This document shows, piece by piece, positions 28,733 through 39,550 of a DNA stretch of 64,000 bases. The notes under the pieces were generated by a model, which saw nothing but the letters and a program-made list of their open reading frames with translations, was not told the origin of the DNA and searched no databases. This stretch comes from Bacillus sp. X1(2014) (GTDB lineage: Bacteria > Bacillota > Bacilli > Bacillales_B > DSM-18226), in contig NZ_VEED01000001.1 in NCBI RefSeq assembly GCF_007678255.1, forward strand, positions 372,001 to 436,000. The letters run 5' to 3'. Every line of letters starts with the position of its first letter. The stretch's first letter is position 1. A program made the position numbers and the translations under genes.

Positions 28733-29567
28733 CCTCTGAATTTTGTTTTGTTTTAAATTCTAAATGGGATTCCTTTACAATTTCAACCGGCGTTACAGGT
28801 AATTGATTATCGCCCGTTTCTCGTTCCCCTTCCCATTTTAAGTGAAGCAAGTATTCAATATTCCCATCACCACCAGTAATTGGTGAAAAGGATAAGTTTT
28901 TAATCGTGTAACCTTGTTGGATCGCAAAATTTATGATTTTATCAATTACTTGAAGATGCACTTTCTCATCTCGGACAATTCCCTTTTTCCCAACCTGTTC
29001 ACGTCCAGCTTCAAATTGTGGTTTTACTAGCGCCACAACATCACTTCCAGTGACTAAAAGCGTTTTTAAAACAGGCAAGATTAAAGTTAGCGAGATAAAG
29101 GATACATCAATTGTAGCGAAATTCGGCATTTCTCCTATCAAATCAGCAGGTGTGACATAACGGAAATTTGTCCTTTCCATCACCACAACTCGTTCATCCT
29201 GTCTAAGTTTCCAGGCGAGCTGATTATAACCTACATCCAAGGCATAGGACATCTTTGCTCCATTTTGAAGTGCACAATCTGTAAAGCCTCCCGTAGACGA
29301 TCCAATGTCTAAGAGCACTTTATCTGCAACACTGACATCGAAAACTTTTAAGGCCTTCTCAAGCTTTAATCCCCCACGGCTAACATATGGAAGCACTTTT
29401 CCTTTTATAGAAAGCGGGATATCAATTTTGACTTTCTCTCCAGGTTTATCCAACCGCTCTTCATTGGAATAAACAAGCCCTGCCATAATCGACCGCTTGG
29501 CCTTTTCCCTTGTTTCGATTAAACCTCTTTCTACTAGTAATACATCTAACCGTTCTTTATTTTTCAT
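28728..29567 (-). CDS. yqxC: TlyA-family rRNA methyltransferase YqxC
   Basis: 279 residues. N-terminal S4 RNA-binding domain (RLDVLLVERGLIETREKAKR) and a C-terminal FtsJ-like methyltransferase with SAM loop LLDIGSSTGGFTDCALQNGA. Family members (TlyA) methylate ribosomal RNA 2'-O positions; the Bacillus protein is less well studied and often labelled haemolysin. It follows dxs by 3 bp, so the two are in one transcript. Confidence 0.88.
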   Translation of the reverse strand: MKNKERLDVLLVERGLIETREKAKRSIMAGLVYSNEERLDKPGEKVKIDIPLSIKGKVLPYVSRGGLKLEKALKVFDVSVADKVLLDIGSSTGGFTDCALQNGAKMSYALDVGYNQLAWKLRQDERVVVMERTNFRYVTPADLIGEMPNFATIDVSFISLTLILPVLKTLLVTGSDVVALVKPQFEAGREQVGKKGIVRDEKVHLQVIDKIINFAIQQGYTIKNLSFSPITGGDGNIEYLLHLKWEGERETGDNQLPVTPVEIVKESHLEFKTKQNSEG

Positions 29568-29570
29568 TTG

Positions 29571-31466
29571 TTAAGCCCTTTGTTGTTTTTTTCTTGCTAG
29601 AATGGAAACCCTTTTGACTACTTCTTCGGTTGTTAAACCAATCTCTTCAAGAAGGGAGTCAACATCCCCATGTTCGATAAATTGGTCCGGTATTCCGATT
29701 CTGTCTATGTGTGAGTGATAAAAGCCATGGTTTTGTGCAAACTCAAGAATTGCACTCCCGAAACCGCCTTGTAAAACAGCCTCTTCAATGGTGAGAATCG
29801 GCAAATTTTTTGCAAGAAGATCAGTAAGCATTTTTTCATCCAACGGCTTAATAAAACGGGCATTTACAACCTTAACGGATACCCTTCTCTTTTCAAGGAT
29901 CTCAGCAGCTTTTAACGCCATCGATATAGTGGTTCCAAAGGTTAAGATAGCTGCATCATCGCCTTCTTTAAGAACCTCCCATGTACCAATTGGAATATTA
30001 TGATATTCCTGATCCATTGGAACCCCAAGTCCATTTCCACGTGGAAATCTCATGGCAATAGGGCCATCATTATAATTCAGTGCGGTGTATACCATATGTT
30101 GGCCTTCGTTTTCATCCTTCGGCATCATTAACACCATATTAGGGACATGTCTTAGAAAAGCAATGTCAAATACACCTTGATGGGTTTCACCGTCAGCACC
30201 AACCAATCCAGCACGGTCGATCCCCATAAAGACATTTAAATTTTGTCTGCATATATCATGAACAACTTGGTCATAGGCTCGTTGTAAAAAGGTTGAGTAT
30301 ATAGCAAGAAAAGGTTTCATATTTTGTGTAGCTAAACCAGCAGCTACTGTGGCAGCATGTTGCTCAGCGATCCCAACATCATACATTCTCTCAGGGAATT
30401 CACTAGCAAAGCCCTCGAGCTTAGAACCAACAGGCATCGCAGGCGTAATCGCAACAATTCGGTCATCAGTTCGGGCAAGCTTTCGAACGGTTTCACTCAC
30501 AAGACTGCTCCAAGCTGGCGGTGGAGTTTTTGCGGGCTTAACGAAAGCGCCTGTGTCCATTTTATATGGTCCAGTTCCATGCCATGTTCCTGTTTTGTCA
30601 CTTTCCGCTGGTTGGTACCCTTTTCCTTTTTTAGTAATGACGTGCAGAAGGATTGGGCCTTCTGTCTTTTTGGCATAGCTGAAGTTTTCAAATAACGCTT
30701 CAAAGTTATGACCATCAATTGGCCCCAGATAGGTAAATCCTAATTCCTCAAAAAACATTCCTGAAACAAATAAATATTTAAGGCTGTCTTTCACTCGCTC
30801 AGCAGTTGCAGCTAATTTCCCACCCACTGCAGGTACTTTTTTCAGCAGTACTTCCAATTCATCTTTAACCCATTGGTACTTTCCAGCTGTACGTAATTGG
30901 CCAAGGATATTATGAACAGCACCAACATTAGGCGCGATGGACATTTCGTTATCATTTAAAATAACAATCATATCTTTCTTCTCGTGACCAATATGATTTA
31001 AGGCTTCCAACGCCATTCCACCAGTTAAGGCACCATCTCCGATCACAGGAATTACAAAAGATTTTTCCTTTTTTAAATCTCTAGCTATAGCCATTCCCAT
31101 CGCCGCCGAAAGAGATGTAGAACTATGACCAGTTTCCCATACATCATGCTCACTCTCAGTTCGTTTTGGGAATCCGCATAATCCTTTATACTGCCGCAAT
31201 GTATCAAACTCACAAGCCCTGCCAGTTAAAATTTTATGAACATAGGATTGATGTCCCACATCCCAAATAATCTTATCTGTAGGACTGTTAAAACATTTAT
31301 GTAAAGCAATAGTTAATTCAACAACACCCAAATTTGGTCCAATATGGCCTCCAGTAACAGACAGCTTTTCAATCAAAAACTTTCGGATGTCTTGACTTAA
31401 AGCCTCCAATTCGGTATTCGACATGCCTTTTAAAAAGGACGGGTCTTTTATTGATAATAGATCCAT
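29571..31466 (-). CDS. dxs: 1-deoxy-D-xylulose-5-phosphate synthase
   Basis: First enzyme of the MEP isoprenoid pathway; joins pyruvate and glyceraldehyde 3-phosphate with thiamine diphosphate. 631 residues from the ATG at 31466 ([13 protein letters not shown]), matching the B. subtilis start; 22 upstream codons in the open frame look non-coding. Motifs: [23 protein letters not shown], the thiamine site [15 protein letters not shown] and [23 protein letters not shown] lies 10 nt before the ATG. Confidence 0.94.
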   Translation of the reverse strand: MDLLSIKDPSFLKGMSNTELEALSQDIRKFLIEKLSVTGGHIGPNLGVVELTIALHKCFNSPTDKIIWDVGHQSYVHKILTGRACEFDTLRQYKGLCGFPKRTESEHDVWETGHSSTSLSAAMGMAIARDLKKEKSFVIPVIGDGALTGGMALEALNHIGHEKKDMIVILNDNEMSIAPNVGAVHNILGQLRTAGKYQWVKDELEVLLKKVPAVGGKLAATAERVKDSLKYLFVSGMFFEELGFTYLGPIDGHNFEALFENFSYAKKTEGPILLHVITKKGKGYQPAESDKTGTWHGTGPYKMDTGAFVKPAKTPPPAWSSLVSETVRKLARTDDRIVAITPAMPVGSKLEGFASEFPERMYDVGIAEQHAATVAAGLATQNMKPFLAIYSTFLQRAYDQVVHDICRQNLNVFMGIDRAGLVGADGETHQGVFDIAFLRHVPNMVLMMPKDENEGQHMVYTALNYNDGPIAMRFPRGNGLGVPMDQEYHNIPIGTWEVLKEGDDAAILTFGTTISMALKAAEILEKRRVSVKVVNARFIKPLDEKMLTDLLAKNLPILTIEEAVLQGGFGSAILEFAQNHGFYHSHIDRIGIPDQFIEHGDVDSLLEEIGLTTEEVVKRVSILARKKQQRA

Positions 31467-31553
31467 TTTTGGACCACTCACTTTCATACGTTTATGCATT
31501 CTCTGTTTAGTAGCTGTGTAAAAAGGACACATTCAGAAAATTTAACTTTGATT

Positions 31554-31587
31554 AAAAAATAGCCGCTAACACTTGAGTGATAACGGC
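31554..31587 (-). terminator. Terminator between ispA and dxs
   Basis: GCCGTTATCAC and GTGTTAGCGGC on the minus strand form an imperfect 11-bp stem with loop TCAA, followed by TATTTTTT. It suggests dxs also has its own promoter downstream. Confidence 0.7.
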
Positions 31588-31654
31588 ATTGACAACGTTT
31601 TCTACAATGAAAATAATTATAACACACTTATTTCAATGCCTCAAATTCCGTATA

Positions 31655-32548
31655 TTAATGGTCTCTTGAAGCAACTAAATCAGTTATTTCCAAAAGTAGG
31701 TTTGTATTCAATCCTGTCATGCCTAAATATTTCTTTGACAGATTGATTTGTTTATGCAATGCTGCAGTTGCCCCTTCTAGTGTTAACAACTGCGGATAAG
31801 TACTTTTATGATTGTTGGTATCGCTGCCTACAGGCTTCCCCATTAATTGTTGATTCCCAACTAAATCAAGAATATCATCCTGAATTTGAAAAGCGAGACC
31901 TAGGTGATGCGCAAACGCTGAGAGGTTTTCTAATTGATCTTGAGATGCACCTGCCATAATCGCTCCTGCAAGAACACTGAACCTTAGCAACTTTCCTGTT
32001 TTATGGATGTGTATATACTCAAGTTCTTCTAAGGTTAAGGATTTCCCTTCTCCTTCCATATCAGCCACTTGGCCGCCAACCATTCCTTCTGTTCCTGCAG
32101 CCTTTGCTATTTCAATCACTAATTTTAGTTTCGTTGCATCCGATGCAATCTCAGGCGGAATTTTCCCTATTACCTCAAAACTATAAGTTAATAATGCATC
32201 TCCAGCTAATATAGCTATTGCATCACCAAAAACTTTATGATTTGTCGGTTTTCCTCTTCTTAGATCATCATTATCCATGCTTGGCAAATCGTCATGTATG
32301 AGAGAATATGTATGGATCATCTCTATAGCCGAAGCAGCAAGAAGCCCCTTTTGCGGCTCTACTCCAAATGCGTCTAAAGTAGCGAATAGTAATAGCGGCC
32401 GTATACGTTTGCCACCTGCTTCAAGGGAATAAATCATCGATTCCTTAATGATAGGAGGGGCATCAAGCTTATTAACCAGAGTCCTAAGCTCCGAATCAAG
32501 CAGAAGTTTATGTTCTTGTGCAAATACATCTAATAACCCGGTTCCCAA
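31655..32548 (-). CDS. ispA: Farnesyl diphosphate synthase
   Basis: Condenses IPP with DMAPP and GPP to make FPP. 297 residues. First aspartate-rich motif is in YSLIHDDLPSMDNDDLRRG, second in GLAFQIQDDILD; GGKRIRPLL near residue 45 binds diphosphate. The TTG start at 32548 is 8 nt behind GGAGG. The gene follows xseB by 3 bp, so it belongs to the xseA-xseB-ispA transcript. B. subtilis yqiD. Confidence 0.92.
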   Translation of the reverse strand: MGTGLLDVFAQEHKLLLDSELRTLVNKLDAPPIIKESMIYSLEAGGKRIRPLLLFATLDAFGVEPQKGLLAASAIEMIHTYSLIHDDLPSMDNDDLRRGKPTNHKVFGDAIAILAGDALLTYSFEVIGKIPPEIASDATKLKLVIEIAKAAGTEGMVGGQVADMEGEGKSLTLEELEYIHIHKTGKLLRFSVLAGAIMAGASQDQLENLSAFAHHLGLAFQIQDDILDLVGNQQLMGKPVGSDTNNHKSTYPQLLTLEGATAALHKQINLSKKYLGMTGLNTNLLLEITDLVASRDH

Positions 32549-32551
32549 GTC

Positions 32552-32785
32552 TTATACCTCCTCGTCAATGGTAAAACTCTCTGTCCGACCGTCCTCCGTA
32601 ATAATCTGTGTTAATTGGTCTTCAACACTTTTTAATTTATCATGGCAAAGTTTGGACAACTCCATACCTTCTTTATAGAAGATAATTGCTTCTTCTAGAG
32701 GTACATCACCTTCTTCGAGCTTATCCACAATTTGCTCTAATTTAGTCATTGCTTCTTCAAAGGATAGTTTATTTTCAGTCTTCAC
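32552..32785 (-). CDS. xseB: Exodeoxyribonuclease VII small subunit
   Basis: 77 residues, small helical hairpin subunit: [20 protein letters not shown], then [18 protein letters not shown]. The GTG at 32785 is 7 nt behind GGAGAG and overlaps the end of xseA by 11 bp. The longer frame would read through the ribosome binding site and deep into xseA. Confidence 0.9.
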   Translation of the reverse strand: MKTENKLSFEEAMTKLEQIVDKLEEGDVPLEEAIIFYKEGMELSKLCHDKLKSVEDQLTQIITEDGRTESFTIDEEV

Positions 32786-34133
32786 GTTTTTCGCTCTCCT
32801 TAATATTCTCAACTTTACAAAATAGACTGCCATCTGTTAATTGAATCTGAACTTGTTCGTTCATATTCACTTGATGAATACTTTTTATCAGTCTGTTCTC
32901 TTCCGAATATGCTAAACTATAGCCACGTTCCATAATTTTTAAAGGGCTTAATGCCCCAAGGGTGGAAAGAATTCGTTCAAATTCAGTTTGTTTTTTTGAA
33001 AATACTTGGAGCATGGCACGTTTCATTTCTTTATTAGTAAGATCTAATCGCTTATTTGCTTCCTGTAAAGATTGGTTCGGATGGTTCCTCTGCAGGCGTT
33101 TATGAAGAATTTCGTGTTGCCCTTTTTTAATTTGGGACAACCTAGACGCCCCGCGGACAAGCAATTCAGTTAGTTTATCAACCTGTTCTAGTTTTTGTTC
33201 ATATAGACGATGCGGATAACGAAAGGCATATGATTTTTGGACACGTGTTAACCGTTCTTTTTCTAACTGAAATTTCCCTTTCATTGTACGAAGAAGGCGA
33301 GTTTGCCGTTGCAAGACTCTTTCCATTAACTCATCAATATGCGGAACTGCAAGTTCAGCTGCACCAGTTGGAGTCGGTGCACGTAAATCTGCAACAAAGT
33401 CTGCAATAGTAAAATCAGTTTCATGTCCAACGGCTGAAATGATAGGAATGTCTGAAGAAAATATTGTACGTGCAACGAGTTCTTCATTAAAAGCCCACAA
33501 TTCCTCAATGGAACCTCCGCCCCGTCCCACAATTAGCACATCAATTCCAGTCATACTATTTGCTTTAGAGATAGCTTTAGCAATGGAAGGTGCCGCATTT
33601 TCCCCCTGTACGAGGGCAGGGAAGACAAGGATTTTTGCAATAGGATATCGCCTTTTAATGGTTGTAATGACATCTCTTATAGCAGCCCCTGTTGGGGAAG
33701 TAATCACACCAATTGTTTTTGGATACATTGGTATTGTCTTTTTTGCCTGAAGCGCAAATAATCCTTCTAATTCAAGTTTTTGTTTTAGCTGTTCATATGC
33801 TAAAAACAATTCCCCAATTCCATCTGGAAGCATTTCTTTTATATAAATTTGATATTGACCACTTGGTTCATAAACCGAAATTTCACCTTTTACGATCACT
33901 TTCATTCCATTTTCTGGGGTGAATTTCATCGTCCGGGAGTGACTCGAAAACATCACGGCAAGTATACGGGCTTTTTCATCCTTTAAGGTAAAATACATAT
34001 GTCCACTCGAATGCTGTTTAAAATTTGAAATTTCACCTCTTACATGCACATCTCGTAAATGCGGGTCTGCATCAAATTTTCTTTTTATGTACTTGGTTAG
34101 AGCATTCACAGTTAAATATCTTTGTTCCTGCAT
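32775..34133 (-). CDS. xseA: Exodeoxyribonuclease VII large subunit
   Basis: Catalytic subunit for processive degradation of single-stranded DNA. 452 residues from the ATG at 34133 ([20 protein letters not shown]), 7 nt behind AGGAG. N-terminal OB fold ([20 protein letters not shown]), catalytic domain with [14 protein letters not shown] and [33 protein letters not shown], and a long C-terminal helical region. Confidence 0.93.
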   Translation of the reverse strand: MQEQRYLTVNALTKYIKRKFDADPHLRDVHVRGEISNFKQHSSGHMYFTLKDEKARILAVMFSSHSRTMKFTPENGMKVIVKGEISVYEPSGQYQIYIKEMLPDGIGELFLAYEQLKQKLELEGLFALQAKKTIPMYPKTIGVITSPTGAAIRDVITTIKRRYPIAKILVFPALVQGENAAPSIAKAISKANSMTGIDVLIVGRGGGSIEELWAFNEELVARTIFSSDIPIISAVGHETDFTIADFVADLRAPTPTGAAELAVPHIDELMERVLQRQTRLLRTMKGKFQLEKERLTRVQKSYAFRYPHRLYEQKLEQVDKLTELLVRGASRLSQIKKGQHEILHKRLQRNHPNQSLQEANKRLDLTNKEMKRAMLQVFSKKQTEFERILSTLGALSPLKIMERGYSLAYSEENRLIKSIHQVNMNEQVQIQLTDGSLFCKVENIKESEKRED

Positions 34134-34180
34134 ATGTAACTCCTTTTTTACCCAATAATTAAAAAATACTTCTATTAGCG

Positions 34181-34215
34181 AAAAACAGTCCTTATCTAAA
34201 AAATCAGATAAGGAC
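34181..34215 (-). terminator. Terminator downstream of folD
   Basis: GTCCTTATCT and AGATAAGGAC form a 10-bp perfect stem with an A/T loop, then five T residues on the minus strand. It starts 12 bp past the folD stop. Confidence 0.75.
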
Positions 34216-34226
34216 AATTCCTACCT

Positions 34227-35084
34227 CTAATTGCGATCAAGGCTTTCTGCAGCAGATTTTAGGGTGTTATACATAAGCATCGTTATTGTCATCGGCCCCA
34301 CACCTTTAGGAACAGGTGTAATGTATCCGGCTTTTTCGGAGACTTCAGCAAAATCAACATCACCACAAAGCTTTCCGGCTTCATTACGGTTAATACCTAC
34401 ATCAATGACGACAGCACCATCTTTTACATGCTCAGCTTTGATAAAGTTAGCTATCCCAACAGCAGCAATCAGGATATCCGCTTGATTCGTATGGAACTTT
34501 AGATCTTTTGTTTTCGAATGACAATATGTAACAGTCGCATGCTGATTAAGAAATAATTGTCCAACCGGCTTGCCGACAATATTACTTCTCCCTACCACTA
34601 CAACATGCTTCCCTGCTATTGAAATACCTGTCTCTTCTAGTAGGACCATAATTCCATAAGGAGTACATGGTAGGAAGGCATTCTGGCCTGTCATCATTCT
34701 GCCAATATTTATTGGGTGGAATCCATCAACATCTTTAAATGGAGAAATCGATTCAATCACTTTTTTCTCATCAATATGTTTAGGAATAGGTAACTGAACT
34801 AAGATTCCGTGAATATTAGTATCCCTATTTAACTCATCAATTTTAGATAGTAATTCCTCTTCGGAAATTTCCTCTGGCAATTCAATTAAAACAGAATTCA
34901 TTCCAAGTTCTTTACAGGCCTTTTCTTTATTTGTTACATATGTCCGAGAAGCGTGGTTATTTCCGACAAGGATCACGGCAAGTCCAGGAGTAACCCCAAG
35001 ATTTTTTATCCTGCTAACTTCTTCAGCTATTTCCATTCTTTTCTTTTCTGCAATTTCTTTTCCATTTATAATTAAAGCAGTCAT
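34227..35084 (-). CDS. folD: Bifunctional methylene-THF dehydrogenase / methenyl-THF cyclohydrolase FolD
   Basis: One-carbon folate enzyme. 285 residues. The catalytic lysine lies in [16 protein letters not shown]; other signatures are [32 protein letters not shown] and [19 protein letters not shown]-terminal [15 protein letters not shown] is present. It lies 37 bp after nusB. Confidence 0.95.
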   Translation of the reverse strand: MTALIINGKEIAEKKRMEIAEEVSRIKNLGVTPGLAVILVGNNHASRTYVTNKEKACKELGMNSVLIELPEEISEEELLSKIDELNRDTNIHGILVQLPIPKHIDEKKVIESISPFKDVDGFHPINIGRMMTGQNAFLPCTPYGIMVLLEETGISIAGKHVVVVGRSNIVGKPVGQLFLNQHATVTYCHSKTKDLKFHTNQADILIAAVGIANFIKAEHVKDGAVVIDVGINRNEAGKLCGDVDFAEVSEKAGYITPVPKGVGPMTITMLMYNTLKSAAESLDRN

Positions 35085-35121
35085 TTTCTCTTCACCCTTT
35101 GCTATTGTTAATTCTCAATCC

Positions 35122-35520
35122 TTAATTGTTTAGAAGCTTATGTTTAACCTTTGATAGTACACCATTAATAAACTTACTTGATTGGTCATCTCCATAAATT
35201 TTTGCTATTTCAATGGCTTCATCCATAATGACATTTTCTGGAATTTCCGTTCGGAAGAACTTCATTTCATAGGCAGCTATTCTTAATAAATTTCGATCAA
35301 CTGTTGCTAAGCGGTCCATCGACCATTTTTCTAGATTTTCACTGATTAAATTGTCAATTTCGGCTTTTTGCTCGATTACCCCTAGAACAAGTCTAGTTAG
35401 ATATTCGTCACCCGCCTCTCCTTCCAATACATGTTCAATTGCGTCTGAAGGCTCTGTATTACTTATATCAATTTGAAAAAGTGCCTGCAGTGCCTTTTCC
35501 CTTGCTGTTCTTCTTTTCAT
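35122..35520 (-). CDS. nusB: Transcription antitermination factor NusB
   Basis: Binds NusE (S10) and boxA RNA in rRNA antitermination. 132 residues from the ATG at 35520 (MKRRTAREKALQALFQIDIS), behind AAAGGAG. An upstream 20-codon extension of the frame has no homologous look. WSMDRLATVDRNLLRIAAYE is the conserved second helix region. Confidence 0.93.
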   Translation of the reverse strand: MKRRTAREKALQALFQIDISNTEPSDAIEHVLEGEAGDEYLTRLVLGVIEQKAEIDNLISENLEKWSMDRLATVDRNLLRIAAYEMKFFRTEIPENVIMDEAIEIAKIYGDDQSSKFINGVLSKVKHKLLNN

Positions 35521-35705
35521 TATACCTTTAACTCCTTTAGAGAAATTAATTAAATTTTGTCTATTTTTCATACACATCAATAGTAATAAGTCATGGAATA
35601 GTTTTCACATTAACGATAATAGCATAACTAAAAATGATTCGCACTCTAACCTTGTTATTTTTCCAATATGTAAGCACTTTTATTTAAAACTATATTCCAA
35701 AAATA

Positions 35706-35736
35706 GAAAAACCAAAGGAATAAACTCCTTTGGTTT
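35706..35736 (-). terminator. Terminator downstream of yqhY
   Basis: ACCAAAGGA and TCCTTTGGT stem, with TTTTTC on the minus strand. Begins 8 bp past the yqhY stop. Confidence 0.75.
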
Positions 35737-35743
35737 CCAAAAT

Positions 35744-36154
35744 TTAGACTTCTGTGTCAATAATCTCTGGTTCATTCTTTTGGTTTTCAAATTGTATGCC
35801 CACCACATGAATGTTTACTTCCTCAGCATCTAGAGCAGTCATATTCAGCAATGCTTGCCGAATATTATCTTGAACTTTACTTGCAACAGATGGAATGGAT
35901 ATTCCAAACTTCATCATACAATAAACATCAACTTTTATTCCTGACTCGGTTAGTTCTACTTTAACGCCTTTTCCGTGGTTTTTTTTCCCTAAACGTTCAA
36001 CCACACCAGTTGCGAAATTCCCACGCATCGCAGCGACACCTTCCACTTCAGAAGCAGCAATGCCCGCAATAACTTCAATCACTTCAGGAGCAATTTCAAC
36101 TTTCCCGAGTCCGTTATTGCCTTGATCCATTTCCAAGACACTAAATTCACTCAT
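35744..36154 (-). CDS. yqhY: Asp23/Gls24 family protein YqhY
   Basis: 136 residues. Family pattern: KVEIAPEVIEVIAGIAASEVEGVAAM, split around residues 19-44, then GVKVELTESGIKVDVYCMM and ALDAEEVNIHVVGIQF. In B. subtilis YqhY is encoded with accBC and affects acetyl-CoA carboxylase activity; the same order is kept here, 9 bp or so after accC. ATG at 36154 is 6 nt behind GGAGGTG; the upstream GTG is in the ribosome binding site. Confidence 0.9.
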   Translation of the reverse strand: MSEFSVLEMDQGNNGLGKVEIAPEVIEVIAGIAASEVEGVAAMRGNFATGVVERLGKKNHGKGVKVELTESGIKVDVYCMMKFGISIPSVASKVQDNIRQALLNMTALDAEEVNIHVVGIQFENQKNEPEIIDTEV

Positions 36155-36172
36155 CAAAAACACCTCCAGATA

Positions 36173-37528
36173 TTAATTAGTCTTCATCACATCATACAAT
36201 TCCAAGAATTTTGTATTAAAGCCGCCTTCTACAAATTTTTCATGATCGAGCAGTTTTAAATGGAATGGAATAGTTGTATGGATACCTTCTACAACAAATT
36301 CACTTAAAGCACGTTTCATTCTTGAAATTGCCTCTTCCCTGCTTGCGCCATATGCAATGACTTTCGCAATCATGGAATCGTAATATGGCGGAATGGTATA
36401 CCCCGGATATGCTGCTGAGTCAATACGTACACCAAATCCACCTGGTGGAAGATACATGTTGATTTTTCCAGCGGACGGGAGAAAATTCTTTTCCGGGTTT
36501 TCGGCATTAATCCGACACTCGATTGCCCAGCCAGTAAAAGTTACATCCTTCTGTTTTAACTTTAATTTTTCTCCAGAAGCCACGCGGATTTGTTCTTTGA
36601 TGAGGTCTATTCCAGTGACCATTTCCGTTACAGGATGTTCCACCTGGATGCGTGTGTTCATTTCCATAAAATAAAATTTACGATTGCGGTAGTCATATAT
36701 AAATTCTACCGTGCCGGCACCAGAATAATCAACTGCTTTTGCAGCTTTTACAGCCGCAGTTCCCATTTCTTCTCGTATTTCCCCATCTAATGCTGGAGAA
36801 GGCGTTTCTTCAAGAAGCTTTTGGAGTCTCCGTTGAATGGAACAGTCTCTTTCTCCTAAATGAATGGTGTTACCATAGGAGTCTGCAAGGACTTGGATTT
36901 CAACATGACGAAAATCCTCAATATATTTTTCAATGTAGACACCAGGATTTCCAAAGGCTGTCATCGCTTCTTGCTGTGTGATACTAATGCCTTTTACTAA
37001 TTCCTGTTCGTTCTTGGCAACGCGAATCCCTTTGCCGCCTCCGCCCGCTGTTGCTTTAATAATTACTGGATATTGGATTTTTTTCACAAGTTCAAGCGCC
37101 TCATCGATGTCGTTAATAATCCCAGTTGATCCTGGGACAATTGGAACACCGGCTTCTCGCATGGTTTCCCTTGCAATATCCTTTGTACCCATTTTTGTAA
37201 TCGCTTCAGGGCTTGGACCGACGAATGTAATATTGCATTCCCGGCAAAGCTCGGCGAAATCAGCATTTTCTGCTAAGAACCCATAACCTGGGTGGATAGC
37301 ATCACAAGCTGTTAACCTCGCTACACTAATAATATTTGTTACATTTAAATAACTGTCTTTTGATGAAGTTGGTCCTATGCAGTAGGCCTCGTCTGCAAGC
37401 TGAACATGTAATGCTTCTCGGTCTGCTTCAGAAAAAACAGCTACCGATTCAATTCCCATTTCACGGCATGCACGAATAATTCTAACTGCAATTTCCCCTC
37501 TGTTTGCAATTAACAGTTTTTTTATCAT
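36173..37528 (-). CDS. accC: Biotin carboxylase subunit of acetyl-CoA carboxylase
   Basis: ATP-dependent carboxylation of biotin on AccB. 451 residues. [19 protein letters not shown] at the start, ATP-grasp loop [15 protein letters not shown], and catalytic region [19 protein letters not shown]. The ATG at 37528 is behind AGGAG. It lies 18 bp after accB, one operon with yqhY. Confidence 0.96.
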   Translation of the reverse strand: MIKKLLIANRGEIAVRIIRACREMGIESVAVFSEADREALHVQLADEAYCIGPTSSKDSYLNVTNIISVARLTACDAIHPGYGFLAENADFAELCRECNITFVGPSPEAITKMGTKDIARETMREAGVPIVPGSTGIINDIDEALELVKKIQYPVIIKATAGGGGKGIRVAKNEQELVKGISITQQEAMTAFGNPGVYIEKYIEDFRHVEIQVLADSYGNTIHLGERDCSIQRRLQKLLEETPSPALDGEIREEMGTAAVKAAKAVDYSGAGTVEFIYDYRNRKFYFMEMNTRIQVEHPVTEMVTGIDLIKEQIRVASGEKLKLKQKDVTFTGWAIECRINAENPEKNFLPSAGKINMYLPPGGFGVRIDSAAYPGYTIPPYYDSMIAKVIAYGASREEAISRMKRALSEFVVEGIHTTIPFHLKLLDHEKFVEGGFNTKFLELYDVMKTN

Positions 37529-37546
37529 CCTGTTATCGCTCCTAAC

Positions 37547-38059
37547 TTAAGGTTTTACTAAAAATAAAGGCTGTCCGTATTCTACTAATTGACCATTTTT
37601 AACAAGGATTTCAACGATTTCTCCGTCAATTTCTGCCTCAATCTCATTGAATAATTTCATTGCTTCAACAATGCATACAATAGAATCTTTTGTTACAGTC
37701 GATCCTTGTTTCACATAGACGTCAGCATCTGGAGTTGGTGAAGCATAGAAAGTTCCAACCATAGGAGATACAATTTTATGAAGATTTGTTGTATCTGCTT
37801 CCTTCACAGTTTCTTGCTTTAGAACTTCCTGGCTTACTTCCTGAACTGCAACGGATGGTGTCGCAGTTTGAACAATTGGTGCTACTGGAGTTGGTACAGC
37901 TTCAATGACAGATGGAGCAGCACTAACTTGTGAAACATATGTAGCCGAAACATTTTTTTTCATTTTAATTTTTGAACCTTCGTTTTCATATACGAACTCA
38001 TCAATACTAGATTGGTCCACCAATTTTATTAATTCGCGAATTTCTTGAACTTTTAACAT
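37547..38059 (-). CDS. accB: Biotin carboxyl carrier protein
   Basis: 170 residues. N-terminal helical region ([19 protein letters not shown]), an Ala/Pro/Val-rich linker near 50-90 and a C-terminal biotinyl domain with the biotin lysine in [15 protein letters not shown]. The ATG at 38059 ([11 protein letters not shown]) follows GAGGGGTG. First gene of accB-accC-yqhY. Confidence 0.95.
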   Translation of the reverse strand: MLKVQEIRELIKLVDQSSIDEFVYENEGSKIKMKKNVSATYVSQVSAAPSVIEAVPTPVAPIVQTATPSVAVQEVSQEVLKQETVKEADTTNLHKIVSPMVGTFYASPTPDADVYVKQGSTVTKDSIVCIVEAMKLFNEIEAEIDGEIVEILVKNGQLVEYGQPLFLVKP

Positions 38060-38270
38060 TGCGTTACACCCCTCATACAAAAAAATTATGACTAACTACT
38101 ATAACTATACGATAATATCTAGTGAAAGTTCAATGATGTATATTTTCACCATAGAATATCCCATCCTCTGTCTTATACCTCTATCTTAATATTTTTTATG
38201 AACAAAAGGAAATTTTGGACAGTGGATGTCTCACAGCATATCATTTTACCCTATTTACTGGACCTCTAGC

Positions 38271-38302
38271 AAAAAAAAAGGAAAGTCGGTGACTTTCCTT
38301 TT
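38271..38302 (-). terminator. Terminator of the spoIIIA operon
   Basis: AAGGAAAGTC-ACC-GACTTTCCTT on the minus strand, followed by eight or more T residues. Starts 10 bp past the spoIIIAH stop. Confidence 0.88.
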
Positions 38303-38311
38303 GATCGTAAC

Positions 38312-38881
38312 TTATTTAGTTGGCTGAAATTCAACTGCTACATAATTGGTTTCACCAATTTCTTTTTTCACCTGTAGGATGATTTTATTTGCTTCAGTTG
38401 CAGAAGGCTTATTCTTAGATTTAACGGTAACTCTTACTTCCTCACCATCTGCTCTGACTAATGCATCTTCATAGCCCATTGTTTTAATTAGGGTTTCAAG
38501 AATTTCTTCTTTTTGTGCTGTTTGATTCAATTTATCCATTTGGTCCTTTACTTTGCTGCGTTCGACTGCTGGTAGGTCAGTCGAGGCAAGCTCCGTCGTT
38601 AAATCCTCTTGCTGTTGACTCCTTAGGTCATCTAACTTCATACGAAGTTCTTCAAATTCTTGATCACCGGCTACAGTTGATACAATTGTTTTGTCATCCT
38701 TAGCTTCTGTTTTTGTTGTTGTTTTTGTAGTTGTTTTTCCTTTATTTTGCTCCTTGGCATCTTGCTGTATAGCTGCAAGATCATTACTCTTCTGCTCTGG
38801 TGAAGTAATGTAATAAACTGATAATACTACAACTAGACTTAACATCGTTAATAACCAAACTGTTTGTTTTTTCAATAACAT
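38312..38881 (-). CDS. spoIIIAH: Stage III sporulation protein AH
   Basis: Mother-cell membrane protein whose YscJ/FliF-like domain binds SpoIIQ across the intermembrane space (feeding tube). 189 residues: membrane helix (TVWLLTMLSLVVVLSVYYI), a Lys/Thr-rich spacer, and a C-terminal ring-building domain ending in QVKKEIGETNYVAVEF. Shorter than the B. subtilis protein (about 218). Last gene of the spoIIIA operon. Confidence 0.92.
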   Translation of the reverse strand: MLLKKQTVWLLTMLSLVVVLSVYYITSPEQKSNDLAAIQQDAKEQNKGKTTTKTTTKTEAKDDKTIVSTVAGDQEFEELRMKLDDLRSQQQEDLTTELASTDLPAVERSKVKDQMDKLNQTAQKEEILETLIKTMGYEDALVRADGEEVRVTVKSKNKPSATEANKIILQVKKEIGETNYVAVEFQPTK

Positions 38882-38896
38882 ATAAAAACACCCCTT

Positions 38897-39550
38897 TTAT
38901 TTTTTAGGCATTACTGCTACCCGATGGCTTGGTACATCTAAGGCGCGTGTAACGGCTTCTACAATCCACTTTTTAACTTGAATATTCTCAGCGCCTTTCG
39001 CTACGACAAGGACTCCTCGAATTTCTGGCTTTTTTGTTTCTACCACAATAGGAACCTCTTTTTCGCCATCACGGATGATGACTAGCTGCTCATCTGTTGA
39101 GGCCTCTTGAACTTTACGTTCTCCGCCTTCTCGATCTGTTTCTTCTGTCGTTTGTGATTTGGAAACCCTATTTTTTTCTAGGACCTTTTTATCTGTTGAA
39201 TCGATATTGACGACAACTGTAACATCATTTACCCCTAACATTTGCTGGAGGGCTTTTTTTAGTTGACTTTCATATTTTTCTTCATATTCGGACACGGCCT
39301 TATTGCCTGAACTCTTGTTTAGACCAAAGGCAGGTACGTCTTCGGCATCGACCTTATCACTGGCTGTAACCGGGATATCTGCTGAACTCGGGTTTTTTTT
39401 GAAAACAATATTGCCAACAAGCATAAAGGCTGCACCAATGCATAAAACAACAATCATATATTGGTATTTTCCTGGCTTTTTTTCAGAATTGCCTTCGATT
39501 TTCAGCACCTTTTTAAGCCATGAAAATGGCCCCTGGTTTTTATTATCCAT
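38897..39550 (-). CDS. spoIIIAG: Stage III sporulation protein AG
   Basis: 217 residues from the ATG at 39550, which overlaps the spoIIIAF end by 8 bp (ATGGATAA). One membrane helix (YMIVVLCIGAAFMLVGNIVF) and an extracytoplasmic domain that builds large rings in the feeding-tube channel; VNDVTVVVNIDSTDKKVLEK and IRGVLVVAKGAENI are recognisable. The longer frame has no better ribosome binding site. Confidence 0.9.
   Translation of the reverse strand: MDNKNQGPFSWLKKVLKIEGNSEKKPGKYQYMIVVLCIGAAFMLVGNIVFKKNPSSADIPVTASDKVDAEDVPAFGLNKSSGNKAVSEYEEKYESQLKKALQQMLGVNDVTVVVNIDSTDKKVLEKNRVSKSQTTEETDREGGERKVQEASTDEQLVIIRDGEKEVPIVVETKKPEIRGVLVVAKGAENIQVKKWIVEAVTRALDVPSHRVAVMPKK

Noticed and set aside
38060..38270. 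A 23-codon plus-strand frame near 38199
   Set aside because: No ribosome binding site, no promoter and no recognisable pattern; the gap is better read as accB leader and spoIIIA terminator.
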